Shown here piece after piece: positions 18,677-27,958 of a DNA stretch of 64,000 bases. This DNA is from Raoultibacter phocaeensis. Its GTDB lineage: Bacteria > Actinomycetota > Coriobacteriia > Coriobacteriales > Eggerthellaceae. The notes under the pieces are model-generated. The model searched no databases and was not told where the DNA came from. It saw only the letters and a program-made list of their open reading frames with translations. The stretch spans positions 310,001 to 374,000 of the forward strand of contig NZ_CABDUX010000002.1 of the NCBI RefSeq assembly GCF_901411515.1, given 5' to 3'. The number at the start of each line of letters is the position of its first letter. Position 1 is the stretch's first letter. A program made the position numbers and the translations under genes.

Positions 18677-18762
18677 GAGCGCAGGCGACGGAAATCGTCT
18701 GCGCTCATAAGGGGGCTTCTCGCTTCGGCTGCGTGCTGCAGCCTACGGGAAGAGCGGGAAGC
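18677..18762 (+). other. Two consecutive hairpins between the D ferredoxin and the MmgE/PrpD gene
   Basis: GAGCGCAGGCG (18677-18687) pairs with CGTCTGCGCTC (18696-18706). A second, larger structure pairs GCTTCTCGCT (18715-18724) with AGCGGGAAGC (18753-18762) around an inner GGCTGC/GCAGCC stem. No T-run follows, so they may be mRNA processing or stability elements rather than terminators. Confidence 0.5.
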
Positions 18763-18790
18763 GCCCGCATTCGAAACGGGGTGTACTAAC

Positions 18791-20167
18791 GTGACAATAA
18801 CGGACGAAATCTGCGCGCACGTTGTTGCGGCAGACTACTCATTGCTCGACGACTTCACGGTCTCCCGATTAAAAACCCGCGTGCTTGATGCGATAGGGGT
18901 CATTGCCGCCGGTGCTCATGCGCCTTTGTGCGACGAGCTGTTCGATCTGCTGAAGAGCTACGGAACTGCTGCTCAGAGCGCAGCGTTTTTCCGCAGTGAG
19001 AAGATCGATGCGCCTTCGGCCGCCATGATCAACAGCTTCTCGATGCGGTCGTACGACTTCGAGGCCATCGAGGCCGAGAACGAGAACAGGAAAAGCAGCG
19101 CCGCGCATATCAGCGGCACGACGGTTCCGACCGCATTTGCCTGTGCTGAGCGGGCGGGGGCAAGCGGACGCGATTTCATGGTGGCGCTCGCCCTCGGCGA
19201 CGATATCGCTGCACGATTGGGTGCGGCTTCGGGGTTCGACGTGTACGGGGGCTGGGATAACACCAACACCATCAACGGCCTCGGCGCTACCGTCATCGCC
19301 GGCAAGCTCGCGGGGCTTGACGAGCGACAGCTCAACAACGCGCTCGGTCTCGATCTCAACATGCTCGGCGGATCAATGGACAACATCAATTACAAGACGC
19401 TTGCCTTCAAGCTTCCGATGGCACTCGCTTCGCGCAACGCCATCTTTTCGGCCGATTTTGCGGCACGGGGCATGACGGCTACCCATGATGCATTCGGGGG
19501 GAAGAAGGGCTACTTCTTTTTGTATTGCGGAGAGAAGCAACAGCCGGAGCTTCTGTGCAAAGATCTAGGCAAGGTCTTCTACGGTGATGTGGTCATCAAA
19601 CCGTGGTCAGCGTGCCGGGCCACCCACCCGTCTATCGATGCGTGCCTGCAGATCGTTGCCGCGCACGATATCGATCCCGAGCAGGTTTCCAGAGTGGTCG
19701 TGCATACGACACCGCGCACAGCCCAAGGGTTTGTGGGGCAGCCGTTCGATCCGGGCGAAGAGCCTCAGGTGAGCGGTGCGTTCAGTATCATCTATACCGC
19801 AGCGGTCGCCATCGCAACAAAAACGGTACGCCCGGATTCCATGAACCTAGCGGCCATGCAGGATCCGGCCCTCAAGCGCCTCATCGAAAAGATCGAGATA
19901 CAGCCCTCGCTTGCGCCCGACGAGTACCAGACGGCGGAGGCTGACATCGTGATGGCGGACGGAGCGGCGTACCACGCCCGATGCGATGTTCCAAAAGGCG
20001 ACATCTACAAGAGCCCGATGAGCGAAGAGGAGGTGTTGGATAAGTTTTACAGAAACATCGAGTTCTCCCAGACGCTTTCACGGGCTGATGCCGATCGCGT
20101 CGTGAAGGCGGTTTCGCGTCTTGAAGAGCTCGATGACATCGGCGAACTCGTTGCGTTCATGAGGTAG
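18791..20167 (+). CDS. MmgE/PrpD family protein
   Basis: This 458-residue protein (GTG start) fits the MmgE/PrpD fold by length and blocks such as DAIGVIAAGAHAP, NGLGATVIAGKLAGLDE and KPWSACRATHPSIDA. Characterised members act on hydroxy- or tricarboxylic acids: 2-methylcitrate dehydratase, cis-aconitate decarboxylase, iminodisuccinate epimerase. It lies in the D operon between the Moco pair and an MFS carrier, pointing to processing of the same acid substrate before or after the Moco enzyme. The exact reaction is not determinable. Confidence 0.85.
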   Translation: MTITDEICAHVVAADYSLLDDFTVSRLKTRVLDAIGVIAAGAHAPLCDELFDLLKSYGTAAQSAAFFRSEKIDAPSAAMINSFSMRSYDFEAIEAENENRKSSAAHISGTTVPTAFACAERAGASGRDFMVALALGDDIAARLGAASGFDVYGGWDNTNTINGLGATVIAGKLAGLDERQLNNALGLDLNMLGGSMDNINYKTLAFKLPMALASRNAIFSADFAARGMTATHDAFGGKKGYFFLYCGEKQQPELLCKDLGKVFYGDVVIKPWSACRATHPSIDACLQIVAAHDIDPEQVSRVVVHTTPRTAQGFVGQPFDPGEEPQVSGAFSIIYTAAVAIATKTVRPDSMNLAAMQDPALKRLIEKIEIQPSLAPDEYQTAEADIVMADGAAYHARCDVPKGDIYKSPMSEEEVLDKFYRNIEFSQTLSRADADRVVKAVSRLEELDDIGELVAFMR

Positions 20168-20206
20168 CCCAGGTTCATGAGACAAGGTCATAGATAGGAG
20201 AATGAA

Positions 20207-21496
20207 ATGACCGCAGAACAAAAAGCTAAGACAAAGAAGGCTTTAGGCGTCACCGTGCAGATTGCCGCGTTGCTCGTCATCACGCTGCAGTATGCGAAAT
20301 CGTTCTCGACACCGGCTATGTCTGCTATCGGGGCGGCATATGCCCCAGCTGGCATTGATTCGCTCATGCTCAAGAACATCGAAGGTCTTCCATCGCTCAT
20401 GGCCATCGTCGGTGCATTCGCCGTCGGTGTCATGGAGCGGTATATGAAAAAGAAGACCATGCTCATCATAGCTATGGCCTGCACGCTTGTCGGAGGCGTC
20501 GCTGCAGGCTTCATGCCCGAGACGACAGAGGGTTTTTACGGTATCCTAGCCTGTCGCGTGATTCTCGGTTTCGGTCGCGGCATGATCTTCCCGATGGCGT
20601 CGTCGTTTATCGCCGATCTGTTCGACGGTAAAAAACGCGACCGCCTCATGAGCTTCAAAACGGCAGTCGGCGGTCTTTCTGGCTCGCTCTTCCAGCTCAT
20701 CGGTGGATTCCTTGCCGTCCTTTCCTGGCGCTATGCGTTTATCGGCTATCTGTTCATCGTGCCTATCGTGCTGATGATCATCTTCTGGCTGCCCGAACCC
20801 GACGTAAAGCCTGCTGGAACCACGGCTGACGGCAAGAAGCAAAGTGCGCTCAAATCGATAACGGTCGCTGCATGGATCGTTATCCTGCTTGCCGGTATTT
20901 GGAATTTCTTCCAATTCTCGTATTTCACCAATATCTCGCTCTGCATCAAAGAAGCGGGGCTCGGTGATACCGGATTCGCCGGCATCATCAGCTCGACGCA
21001 AACGCTTGCTTGCGCGGTGGGCGCCATCTGCTACGGAGCGTTCATCAAAGGTCGTCTGCGCGGATTCGACCTGCCGATCGCGCTTTTGGGTGAGGCTGTC
21101 GGCTTCTTTATCCTGACGCACGTGATCACGGTGCCCGGCTATTATGCAGGAGCCATTATTTACGGTTTCGCGTTCGGTATGTTCAATCCGGCCCTTATAC
21201 TGCAGATCGTGAAAGTGCTGCCGAAGGAAGGCGCGACATTGGGGTTGTCGCTTCTGGCAGCCGCACAGAACCTCTGCCAATATTTCTCGGCTTACGTGCT
21301 GGCGTTTCTTGCGGGCATCATGGGCGTTGCGGCTACTGGTCAGTTTGCCGGCTGGAACGTTGCGTGGCCCCTTGCGACGGGAATGGCGGTTTTGGTTGCC
21401 GTGATCATTGTGGCAACGAAGGCCAAGCACCCCGAGCTAATTGCAGGGTTGCGTGAACCAGCGGTTCCGGCCGAGCTCGAAGCGAAAGACGAGTAG
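20207..21496 (+). CDS. MFS transporter (D operon)
   Basis: A 429-residue carrier with about 12 hydrophobic helices. The block RVILGFGRGMIFPMASSFIADLF and the loop FDGKKRDRLMSFKTAVGG resemble the DHA1-like sugar/organic-solute branch. It follows the MmgE/PrpD gene by about 40 bases with GGAG upstream, so it probably carries the substrate or product of the D pathway. Confidence 0.85.
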   Translation: MTAEQKAKTKKALGVTVQIAALLVITLQYAKSFSTPAMSAIGAAYAPAGIDSLMLKNIEGLPSLMAIVGAFAVGVMERYMKKKTMLIIAMACTLVGGVAAGFMPETTEGFYGILACRVILGFGRGMIFPMASSFIADLFDGKKRDRLMSFKTAVGGLSGSLFQLIGGFLAVLSWRYAFIGYLFIVPIVLMIIFWLPEPDVKPAGTTADGKKQSALKSITVAAWIVILLAGIWNFFQFSYFTNISLCIKEAGLGDTGFAGIISSTQTLACAVGAICYGAFIKGRLRGFDLPIALLGEAVGFFILTHVITVPGYYAGAIIYGFAFGMFNPALILQIVKVLPKEGATLGLSLLAAAQNLCQYFSAYVLAFLAGIMGVAATGQFAGWNVAWPLATGMAVLVAVIIVATKAKHPELIAGLREPAVPAELEAKDE

Positions 21497-21620
21497 GGAT
21501 GAAGATGCGGCATTCGGCACTGTAGGGATGCATCAAGCGTGGGGCAAGCTATGTACCGGGTAGCCGTATCGGGCGATGAGGTGGGTAGTGTCCCCTCGAT
21601 AGCATAGATCCGCACGAGCG

Positions 21621-21651
21621 GGGGCTGGGCGATCCTGTTTCGCCCGGCCCC
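21621..21651 (+). terminator. Strong hairpin between two MFS genes
   Basis: GGGGCTGGGCGA (21621-21632) pairs with TCGCCCGGCCCC (21640-21651), one wobble pair, after the end of the D operon. Only a weak A/T tail follows. Confidence 0.5.
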
Positions 21652-21670
21652 GAATAAAGGGGGAACTGTG

Positions 21671-22975
21671 ATGGCGCTTGTCAGGGATGGCAGGTTGTTC
21701 GGAACGATTCACTATGCGTTTGTTATTATGGTCTGCTGCTGTTTCGTGCAAGCGTTCGGTATGGGCCTAATTTTGAACTGCGGGAGCTTATTCTACGTTC
21801 CCGTCTGCGAAGATCTCGGTTTTCTCCGTTCCGAGATATCCACCTATATGACGGGGTACTTCATCGGCACGACGCTTGTGACGCCCTTGGCGGGCAAGCT
21901 TCTTTCGAAGTACGATACGCGCGTCGTCATGTCTGTGGCTATCGTTGTGCTTTCGGGAGCTGTTGTAGCCATGAGCACGTACACCGAGATATGGCAATGG
22001 CAGGTTTCGGGTTTTCTTGTCGGCGCTGCGGGGGCCGGCATCTTCGTCTTGCCTTCCGCGTCGCTTATTGGAAATTGGTTCATCAAGCGGCGGGGATTCG
22101 TATACGGCATCGTCATGGCATGTTCGGGCATTTCGGCAACCGTGTTCTCGATGGTTATCAGCTCTTTGATTCAAACGGCTGGATGGCGATCGGCTTACGT
22201 GTTCGTCGGTGTGGCATCGCTCGTGGTTATTCTGCCATGCAGCTTGCTCATGCGGAAAAAACCGACCGATCTGGGTATTGCGCCGTACGGCTATCAAGCC
22301 GAAGTTCAGGACGGGAAAGAGAAGCTGCCCGTCATGCGCGGTGTTGCTGTCAAAGTGGCTGTTGCGTCGCTTGCGTTTTGGTGTTTGTTTGTGTTTGCGG
22401 GCATCGCCTCGTTCATACACGGCGGAATCGAACAGCATATGCCCGGATATATCCAGTCGATTGGGTTCACGGCGTCGTTTGCGGCCATCATCGTCTCGGC
22501 TGAATCGGCGGAATCGGTAGTCGACAAGCTTGTTATGGGATGGCTCAACGACAAGATCGGCGTGAGGAAAACCACCATCATCGAACTGGTTCTCATCTTT
22601 GTCGGCATCGCGGGATTCATCGTGTTTAAAAACCCCGTCTTCCTGATTCTCTCGACGTTTCTGTTCGGTATCCAGGATTCGCTGATGTCGGTTAGCCTCC
22701 CCTTGCTCATACGCGACCTATTCGGGTCGAAGAACTATACGCAGATTCATGCATGGATTCGCACGGGCGTCGGCTTGTTCGGATCGTTCTCGGGGGTACT
22801 CGTCGGTGCCGTGTACGACTCGACGGGAACGTTCGTGCCAGCGTTTGCGGGGCTTATGGGCACCTGCGTTTTGGCCATAGGGTGCGTAGCCTTGGCGTAC
22901 CGTTCCCGCAAGAAGCTCGTATGGACAGCCGATGATGGAACACCGTGCGAACACCGCGATATCGTTCAGGCGTGA
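21671..22975 (+). CDS. MFS transporter, monocarboxylate/OFA-like
   Basis: A 434-residue carrier with about 12 helices. The region LVGAAGAGIFVLPSASLIGNW followed by FIKRRGFVYGIVMACSG is typical of the monocarboxylate/OFA branch. ATG at 21671 is preferred to a GTG 3 bases earlier because of its spacing from the AAAGGGGG site. The next gene, a URO-D-family methyltransferase, begins 13 bases after the stop, so carrier and enzyme probably act on the same compound, for example a methoxylated acid. Confidence 0.85.
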   Translation: MALVRDGRLFGTIHYAFVIMVCCCFVQAFGMGLILNCGSLFYVPVCEDLGFLRSEISTYMTGYFIGTTLVTPLAGKLLSKYDTRVVMSVAIVVLSGAVVAMSTYTEIWQWQVSGFLVGAAGAGIFVLPSASLIGNWFIKRRGFVYGIVMACSGISATVFSMVISSLIQTAGWRSAYVFVGVASLVVILPCSLLMRKKPTDLGIAPYGYQAEVQDGKEKLPVMRGVAVKVAVASLAFWCLFVFAGIASFIHGGIEQHMPGYIQSIGFTASFAAIIVSAESAESVVDKLVMGWLNDKIGVRKTTIIELVLIFVGIAGFIVFKNPVFLILSTFLFGIQDSLMSVSLPLLIRDLFGSKNYTQIHAWIRTGVGLFGSFSGVLVGAVYDSTGTFVPAFAGLMGTCVLAIGCVALAYRSRKKLVWTADDGTPCEHRDIVQA

Positions 22976-22988
22976 TAAAGGAAAGCAG

Positions 22989-23984
22989 ATGCTATCACCA
23001 CGAGAGAATGCTATGGCGATATTGAATCGGGAGCAACCCGATTATTACAACGATTTCATGGATGTGGTCAGATGGATCCCCGATCCCGTCCGCGCACGCG
23101 ATGCGATTCCCCAAGACGGAAAAGAGCATAAGGATTCATGGGGAACCGTCAAGGTGTTTTTGCCTGGTTCGCCAGGAGCACATCCTCATTTTACTTCCGA
23201 CAACCTCGTCATCCCCGATATCGAAGCCTGGGAGAGGTACCTTAGGGTTCCCGAAATCGAGAATCTTGATTGGTCTCGCGCGAAAGAGGCGGCAGCCCAG
23301 ATAGACCGCAGCCAGCATTTTGCAGGCTTGTTCATGGCGGCAGGCCTGTTCGAGCGCTCTCATTTCCTCATGGGCATGGAGGATGCTTTGTGCAATTACC
23401 TCGAATACCCCGACGAGATGGCCGATCTGCTCTCTGCCATTGCGAATTTCAAGATTCGCGAAATCGAAATCGCAGCCGAGACGGTGAAGCCCGACATCGT
23501 CTTTTTCCAGGACGACTGGGGCAGCAAGCAGAACCTCTTTCTGCCGCCAGCGGTGTGGCGCGAGATCATCAAGCCGCTGCAGATGAACATAGCGGATGCG
23601 ATCCACGCGACGGGAGCTCTTTACGTGCATCATGCCGATTGCATTTGCGAGCCCATCGTCGAGGACATGGTGGAGCTGGGAATCGACATCTGGCAGGGTG
23701 TCATTCCCCAAAACGACATCGTGGAAATACAGCGCATCACCGAGGGCAGGCTGCCCATGGTCGGAGGCGTCGATGTGCCGGCAATCGACGTCGAGGGGCT
23801 TCCCGAAGAGGCGATTCGCGCCGAAGTGCGTCGCGCGATAGACACGTACTGTCCCGCTGGTCGCTTTTTTCCGGGTAAACCGAGCGGTCGCTGCTTTATC
23901 GAGCGCAACAACGCCATCTTCCTTGACGAGCTTGACTCATACGGGCGCATATGGGCTCGAGAGCATCCCGTTTCTAGGGGGTAG
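22989..23984 (+). CDS. Uroporphyrinogen decarboxylase-family (COG0407-like) methyltransferase
   Basis: This 331-residue TIM-barrel protein belongs to the URO-D superfamily, which includes the corrinoid methyltransferases MtaA and CmuA. Candidate Zn ligands are H214/H215 and C218 in HHADC, with a late Cys in IDTYCPAGRFF. The start at 22989 follows GGAAAG; longer frames overlap the MFS gene. It probably transfers a methyl group between a substrate and a corrinoid protein rather than acting on haem precursors, since it sits next to a carrier and shares its type with the cluster at 45-49 kb. Its corrinoid partner could be the protein at 47219. Confidence 0.8.
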   Translation: MLSPRENAMAILNREQPDYYNDFMDVVRWIPDPVRARDAIPQDGKEHKDSWGTVKVFLPGSPGAHPHFTSDNLVIPDIEAWERYLRVPEIENLDWSRAKEAAAQIDRSQHFAGLFMAAGLFERSHFLMGMEDALCNYLEYPDEMADLLSAIANFKIREIEIAAETVKPDIVFFQDDWGSKQNLFLPPAVWREIIKPLQMNIADAIHATGALYVHHADCICEPIVEDMVELGIDIWQGVIPQNDIVEIQRITEGRLPMVGGVDVPAIDVEGLPEEAIRAEVRRAIDTYCPAGRFFPGKPSGRCFIERNNAIFLDELDSYGRIWAREHPVSRG

Positions 23985-23992
23985 AAAACGGC

Positions 23993-24211
23993 ATGTGCTA
24001 TCAGTGCTCGGGGTGCGGAAGATGCCTTGAGGGGCAGGGTGTTCCTTCAGCAGCTCGGTGTCCGTGCTGCCGCCGGGAAGTTGACCCCGCTGTACGGTAC
24101 TGCCCTTCATGCGGGGCGTTCATCCGCCCGAAAGCAGGAAGCGTTAAGGTCAAAGTGTCAGGTGCGCGCAGAGCTTCACCTGGCAGCGAGCACGGGGATA
24201 TGTCTCGATAG
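23993..24211 (+). CDS. Small Cys-rich protein (C-x2-C-x2-C-x2-C family)
   Basis: This 72-residue protein begins MCYQCSGCGRC, followed by CPCC and CPSC knuckles and a basic tail. It starts 8 bases after the methyltransferase stop and is the last gene of the MFS-methyltransferase operon. Probable metal binding; function unknown. Confidence 0.7.
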   Translation: MCYQCSGCGRCLEGQGVPSAARCPCCRREVDPAVRYCPSCGAFIRPKAGSVKVKVSGARRASPGSEHGDMSR

Positions 24212-24368
24212 CGAAGTGCCCCGTCTTACGAGGGCGTTTGTCAAAAACAGCGAAAAGCTCGAGATATATCGCTGAAATCGATGAAACGGCCCAAGGCGTT
24301 CACGACGGGGCCTCATGCTACACTTGCGTCATGGAGCCATCTGCTTAAGTCGAACGGGGGAGACTTAA

Positions 24369-26006
24369 ATGCGGTACGACCATGCCAACGTGCTTGACGC
24401 ATCGATCAATTTGAAATTTCAGCAAAAAGAATCTCCTGTTCAGGAGAGGCGCCGGGTGTTTTCCGTACATATCCCGGTTCTCTGCCTGATCGGATTCTCG
24501 TTGTACCTTGGTTGGATATTCTGCTTGTTCTGGAGTCCATCCATTGTGCCGATGGGGATATTCAGCGATTACCAGATCCACCTCATGCGCATGGCTATGA
24601 CTATCGCAATGTTCTTCGCGTACGTCATACTCGGCCTCTTCGCGCGGTTTTTCGCATCTGAGCGGGGAGGAGCACTGCTCAAGGGAATCTCGCTTGTGCT
24701 GAGTCCCATGGTGTGTATTGTGGGCTTCTTTTCCCAAGGTATCGGTATGCCGGTTGCATTCGCGCTGTGGGCGGCAAGCGGGATAGGGTCTTCCGCTCTC
24801 TTGCTCGTGTGGTCGAAAAAGATCGTCGAGTTGACGAGAAAGCAAGTCATATTCTCGGTTTCGAGTGCATTTCTCATCGGTGCTTTCCTTTTTATTTCAA
24901 CTGCGTTTATGCCGATGGGCATCGCTTATCTTGCGATCGGCTCGCTTCCGGTCATTTCGGTCGTGTTCGCCGTGTTTGCCATGTCTCGTTCTCTTACCAT
25001 CGATACAGACGTGCTCGATGGGGGAAAGAAACGGGAAGAACACCAGTCGCAGGCGGCTGGAAAACCGACTTCTAGCTGTGACGAGAACGGCGATGAGGGC
25101 AAATCAGATCGCAAGGTTTCGTTCATGCGCACGATCCTGCTCGCGTTGGCATACAGCGTGGGTATCGGGTTCGTCGGATCGTGTGCAACGGTTACGGCGT
25201 ATTATCCGGACGGATTGTATGTCATCGCCGCCGGCAACGCGTTCGCAGCGATCTTCACGGTTTTGTTCCTTGTGAGGAAACCGAAGGACATTGCCGTTAT
25301 TCTCATCGAGGTATTTCTGCCGATCATGCTCGTATGCATCTTTCTGTTTTCATTCGTGGGGCATGCCGGCCAGCTTGTGTGCATCTTCGTCATGCTTGCG
25401 CTCTTGGCATGCCATGACATCGTCGACATCGCCGACGTTTCGAAAAGTTCGCTTCTGTTCGGTGAGAACTACATTCGGACGTTCGCAGTCGGTCGAACGC
25501 TGAACGGACTGGGCTGTACATTCGGATGGATAGTCGGTATGGCGCTCAGTTTCTCGCCTGGCATCGATGCAAGCGGCAGATTGTTCATATGCTTTGCGCT
25601 CGTTGTCTTTCTCGTGGTCATCACGAGTTTCGCCGTGTTCCACCCGGGTCCGCTCTCGTATGTTCGCTCCGTGAAGATGGATGCGGTTCTCGAAGCGCGG
25701 AGGGCAAGCGCGATCGAGGGGGACCCAGGAGCGCTGCTCCATGCGAAAGTCGAGCGAATTGCCCAGATGTACGATTTGACTGCGCGGCAGGCGGAGGTTC
25801 TGATATGCCTTGCCCAAGGGCGCAACGCCAGCTATATCGCTCAGAAGTTTACGATCTCCACACATACGGCGAAAAGTCACATCTACAATATATATAATAA
25901 ATTAAGTATTCACTCGCAGCAAGAGCTACTCGATATTGTAGAAGTTGCGCAGTGCGAGGAGCTCACGCAACGGACTCCGACATCACCTGCGGATTCACAT
26001 GCTTAA
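24369..26006 (+). CDS. Membrane-embedded LuxR-family regulator
   Basis: This 545-residue protein has about 12 hydrophobic segments from residue 35 to about 430, then a LuxR/GerE HTH at about 465-525 (LTARQAEVLICLAQGRNASYI, then STHTAKSHIYNIYNKLSIHS). This architecture is frequent in Eggerthellaceae beside reductase genes, where the membrane part is thought to sense a small molecule. TACACT near 24315 is a plausible -10. Divergence from neighbours is absent: it lies between two MFS loci on the plus strand, so its targets are uncertain. Confidence 0.9.
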   Translation: MRYDHANVLDASINLKFQQKESPVQERRRVFSVHIPVLCLIGFSLYLGWIFCLFWSPSIVPMGIFSDYQIHLMRMAMTIAMFFAYVILGLFARFFASERGGALLKGISLVLSPMVCIVGFFSQGIGMPVAFALWAASGIGSSALLLVWSKKIVELTRKQVIFSVSSAFLIGAFLFISTAFMPMGIAYLAIGSLPVISVVFAVFAMSRSLTIDTDVLDGGKKREEHQSQAAGKPTSSCDENGDEGKSDRKVSFMRTILLALAYSVGIGFVGSCATVTAYYPDGLYVIAAGNAFAAIFTVLFLVRKPKDIAVILIEVFLPIMLVCIFLFSFVGHAGQLVCIFVMLALLACHDIVDIADVSKSSLLFGENYIRTFAVGRTLNGLGCTFGWIVGMALSFSPGIDASGRLFICFALVVFLVVITSFAVFHPGPLSYVRSVKMDAVLEARRASAIEGDPGALLHAKVERIAQMYDLTARQAEVLICLAQGRNASYIAQKFTISTHTAKSHIYNIYNKLSIHSQQELLDIVEVAQCEELTQRTPTSPADSHA

Positions 26007-26133
26007 TACCGAGAGTCTGATCTTCTGCCCATCAGTATCTAAGCGCCTTGGCCTCGGTGCGGCGCATTGATAGGCTTCCGATGACCGTTCGGTATGGGAG
26101 GCGAGGCCTTCCAGCGGGGGCAAGGGGGATACT

Positions 26134-27348
26134 ATGTCAAACGGAAAAGTGAAACACCGTTCGAAGCTCGGCACGAAAGCAACTCTGCTTTTGTGCGCGT
26201 GCGACAGCAATGCGCTCGGTTCTGAGATGACGCCTATCCTTGCGGTAATCGCGCTTGCTTTTCCCGGGGAGAACGTCAATCTCCTTGTGGCGCTGCCGCC
26301 TCTGTGCATCATTCCCGCATCGCTCATCGCGGCGAAACTCTCGTACTATATCAGCCGAAAAACCATTCTTACCGTCGGCCAGATACTGTTTATCATCGGC
26401 GGTATAGGAGGAGCATTCGCTCCGAACTTCGAAATGCTTCTCGTGACGCGCGTGTTTTTCGGGCTTGGCTGCGGTTTGGTGTACCCGATCGTGCCGACGC
26501 TCATTTCTTATTTCTTTGCCGGAAATGAGCGTGCGAGCATGATGGGCGGCGCCAATGCCGTTGGCAGCATCATCGCCATGGTCTTCTCGACCTTGTCCGG
26601 GACACTCGCCGTTATCGGATGGCACGTTCCGTTTTTCATCAACATATTCTTCATCTTCGTGCTCATCATGCAGATCATCTTTTTGCCGAAGGTTCCGCCC
26701 GAGAAAGACATGCCGTTTGCAAAGGAGGCTGCAAAGCTTTCTCCCGAGCAGAAGCGCATAGGCCGTCGCGCCTGGATGGGCATCCTGCTCATGTTTGTGA
26801 CGATGACCATCAGTATGGTCTACCTTTTGAAGCTTGCGATTTTCATACAGGAGACAGGTATCGGCGATTCGGTTATGGCGGGGCTCGCCTCGTCGTCAAC
26901 CACGTTCGTTGCGCTCGTCATCTCGCTTTTGTTCATGTTCATTTTCAGAAAGCTCAAGCGCTATACCGTGCTCGTCTCTATGGCTTCGATCGCGCTTGCG
27001 TTTACTCTGCTTGCCTTTGCGACGACTCCTGCCGGAGTGTTCGCCGGTGCCATCGTGTACGGCGTGTACCTCGGCACGATCATTCCGTATCTGCAAACGA
27101 CGTTGAGCGGGCTCGTTCATCCATACCGCCGCACGTATGCGCTTTCGATTCTGTCGATGGCGATGTTTGCAGGTCAAGCTTGTTCGTCGGTGTACGTACA
27201 AACGGTCGAGGGCATCATCGGCACCAGTACGGCAGCCATGTTCGAGGTCATGTCGGTGACGTTCATTGCCTTGTTCGTCATTGTGCTCGTGTATTTGCTC
27301 GCTACGCGGAAAAACGCCGAGTTTCCCTACAGCGATGTGACGGAGTGA
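26134..27348 (+). CDS. MFS transporter
   Basis: A 404-residue carrier with about 12 helices; RVFFGLGCGLVYPIVPTLISYFF and the loop AGNERASMMGG are DHA1-like. It is preceded by a purine-rich site (GGGGGCAAGGGGG) and followed 3 bases later by a Cys-rich small protein and then a ferredoxin, probably one transcript. Substrate unknown. Confidence 0.85.
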   Translation: MSNGKVKHRSKLGTKATLLLCACDSNALGSEMTPILAVIALAFPGENVNLLVALPPLCIIPASLIAAKLSYYISRKTILTVGQILFIIGGIGGAFAPNFEMLLVTRVFFGLGCGLVYPIVPTLISYFFAGNERASMMGGANAVGSIIAMVFSTLSGTLAVIGWHVPFFINIFFIFVLIMQIIFLPKVPPEKDMPFAKEAAKLSPEQKRIGRRAWMGILLMFVTMTISMVYLLKLAIFIQETGIGDSVMAGLASSSTTFVALVISLLFMFIFRKLKRYTVLVSMASIALAFTLLAFATTPAGVFAGAIVYGVYLGTIIPYLQTTLSGLVHPYRRTYALSILSMAMFAGQACSSVYVQTVEGIIGTSTAAMFEVMSVTFIALFVIVLVYLLATRKNAEFPYSDVTE

Positions 27349-27351
27349 GCC

Positions 27352-27552
27352 GTGTGCTGCCCGTGCAACCATTGCGGCAAGTGCGCCGATCGACAAGGGC
27401 GCTGCATCGTGTGCCATAAGAAGCTTGCTCACGTGTTCGCACCCGTGTGCGACGCATGCGGTGCAGCGCAACCGCCGACGCCGGGCACGCCTCTTACGGT
27501 AAGCTCGGGCGGGTTTCACCGCAACGACGAAGCGCACCGCGGGCAGGAGTGA
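27352..27552 (+). CDS. Small Cys-rich protein (C-x2-C-x2-C-x2-C family)
   Basis: This 66-residue protein starts with GTG behind CGGAG and reads MCCPCNHCGKC, then CIVC and CDAC knuckles and a Pro/Gly/Ser-rich tail. It lies between an MFS gene and an orphan ferredoxin. The family motif argues for this start. Probable metal binding; function unknown. Confidence 0.65.
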   Translation: MCCPCNHCGKCADRQGRCIVCHKKLAHVFAPVCDACGAAQPPTPGTPLTVSSGGFHRNDEAHRGQE

Positions 27553-27604
27553 TTCGACGACGGCTGGCTGAAGGCGCATAAACCATAAGTGACGGGGGTG
27601 CGAT

Positions 27605-27958
27605 ATGGGCGTAAAAAGAGGTTTGCTGATCGATTACGAGTTTTGTTTAGGCTGCTCGGAATGCGAGACTGCGTGCATGGCCGCTCACGGGTGCGGTCCC
27701 GATATGATGGGCATCAAGGTTACGAAGCTCGGCCCGTGGAAAACGCGCGATGGGGCATGGCAATACGATTTCGTCCCGATACCGACCGATTGGTGCGATT
27801 TGTGCGCTGAGCGACTGAACAAGGGGAACAGGCCCGCGTGTGTGCGCCATTGCCAATATGGCGTCATTACGTACGGTTCGATTGACGAGCTCGTCTCATT
27901 CGTGAAAACCAAGCCCAAGATGATGCTTTTTACGCCGAAGAGCCCCGATAACGTTTAG
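27605..27958 (+). CDS. Orphan 4Fe-4S ferredoxin of the Moco small-subunit family
   Basis: This 117-residue protein has CLGCSECETAC and CDLC...CVRHC, two [4Fe-4S] clusters, and aligns along its whole length with the small subunits of A, C, D, F, G and H (LLIDYEFCLGC, PIPTDWCDLCAERL). No Moco large subunit adjoins it: upstream are a Cys-rich protein and an MFS gene, downstream a convergent TetR gene whose stop codon overlaps its own. It may be a remnant of a lost pair or serve a large subunit elsewhere. Confidence 0.85.
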   Translation: MGVKRGLLIDYEFCLGCSECETACMAAHGCGPDMMGIKVTKLGPWKTRDGAWQYDFVPIPTDWCDLCAERLNKGNRPACVRHCQYGVITYGSIDELVSFVKTKPKMMLFTPKSPDNV

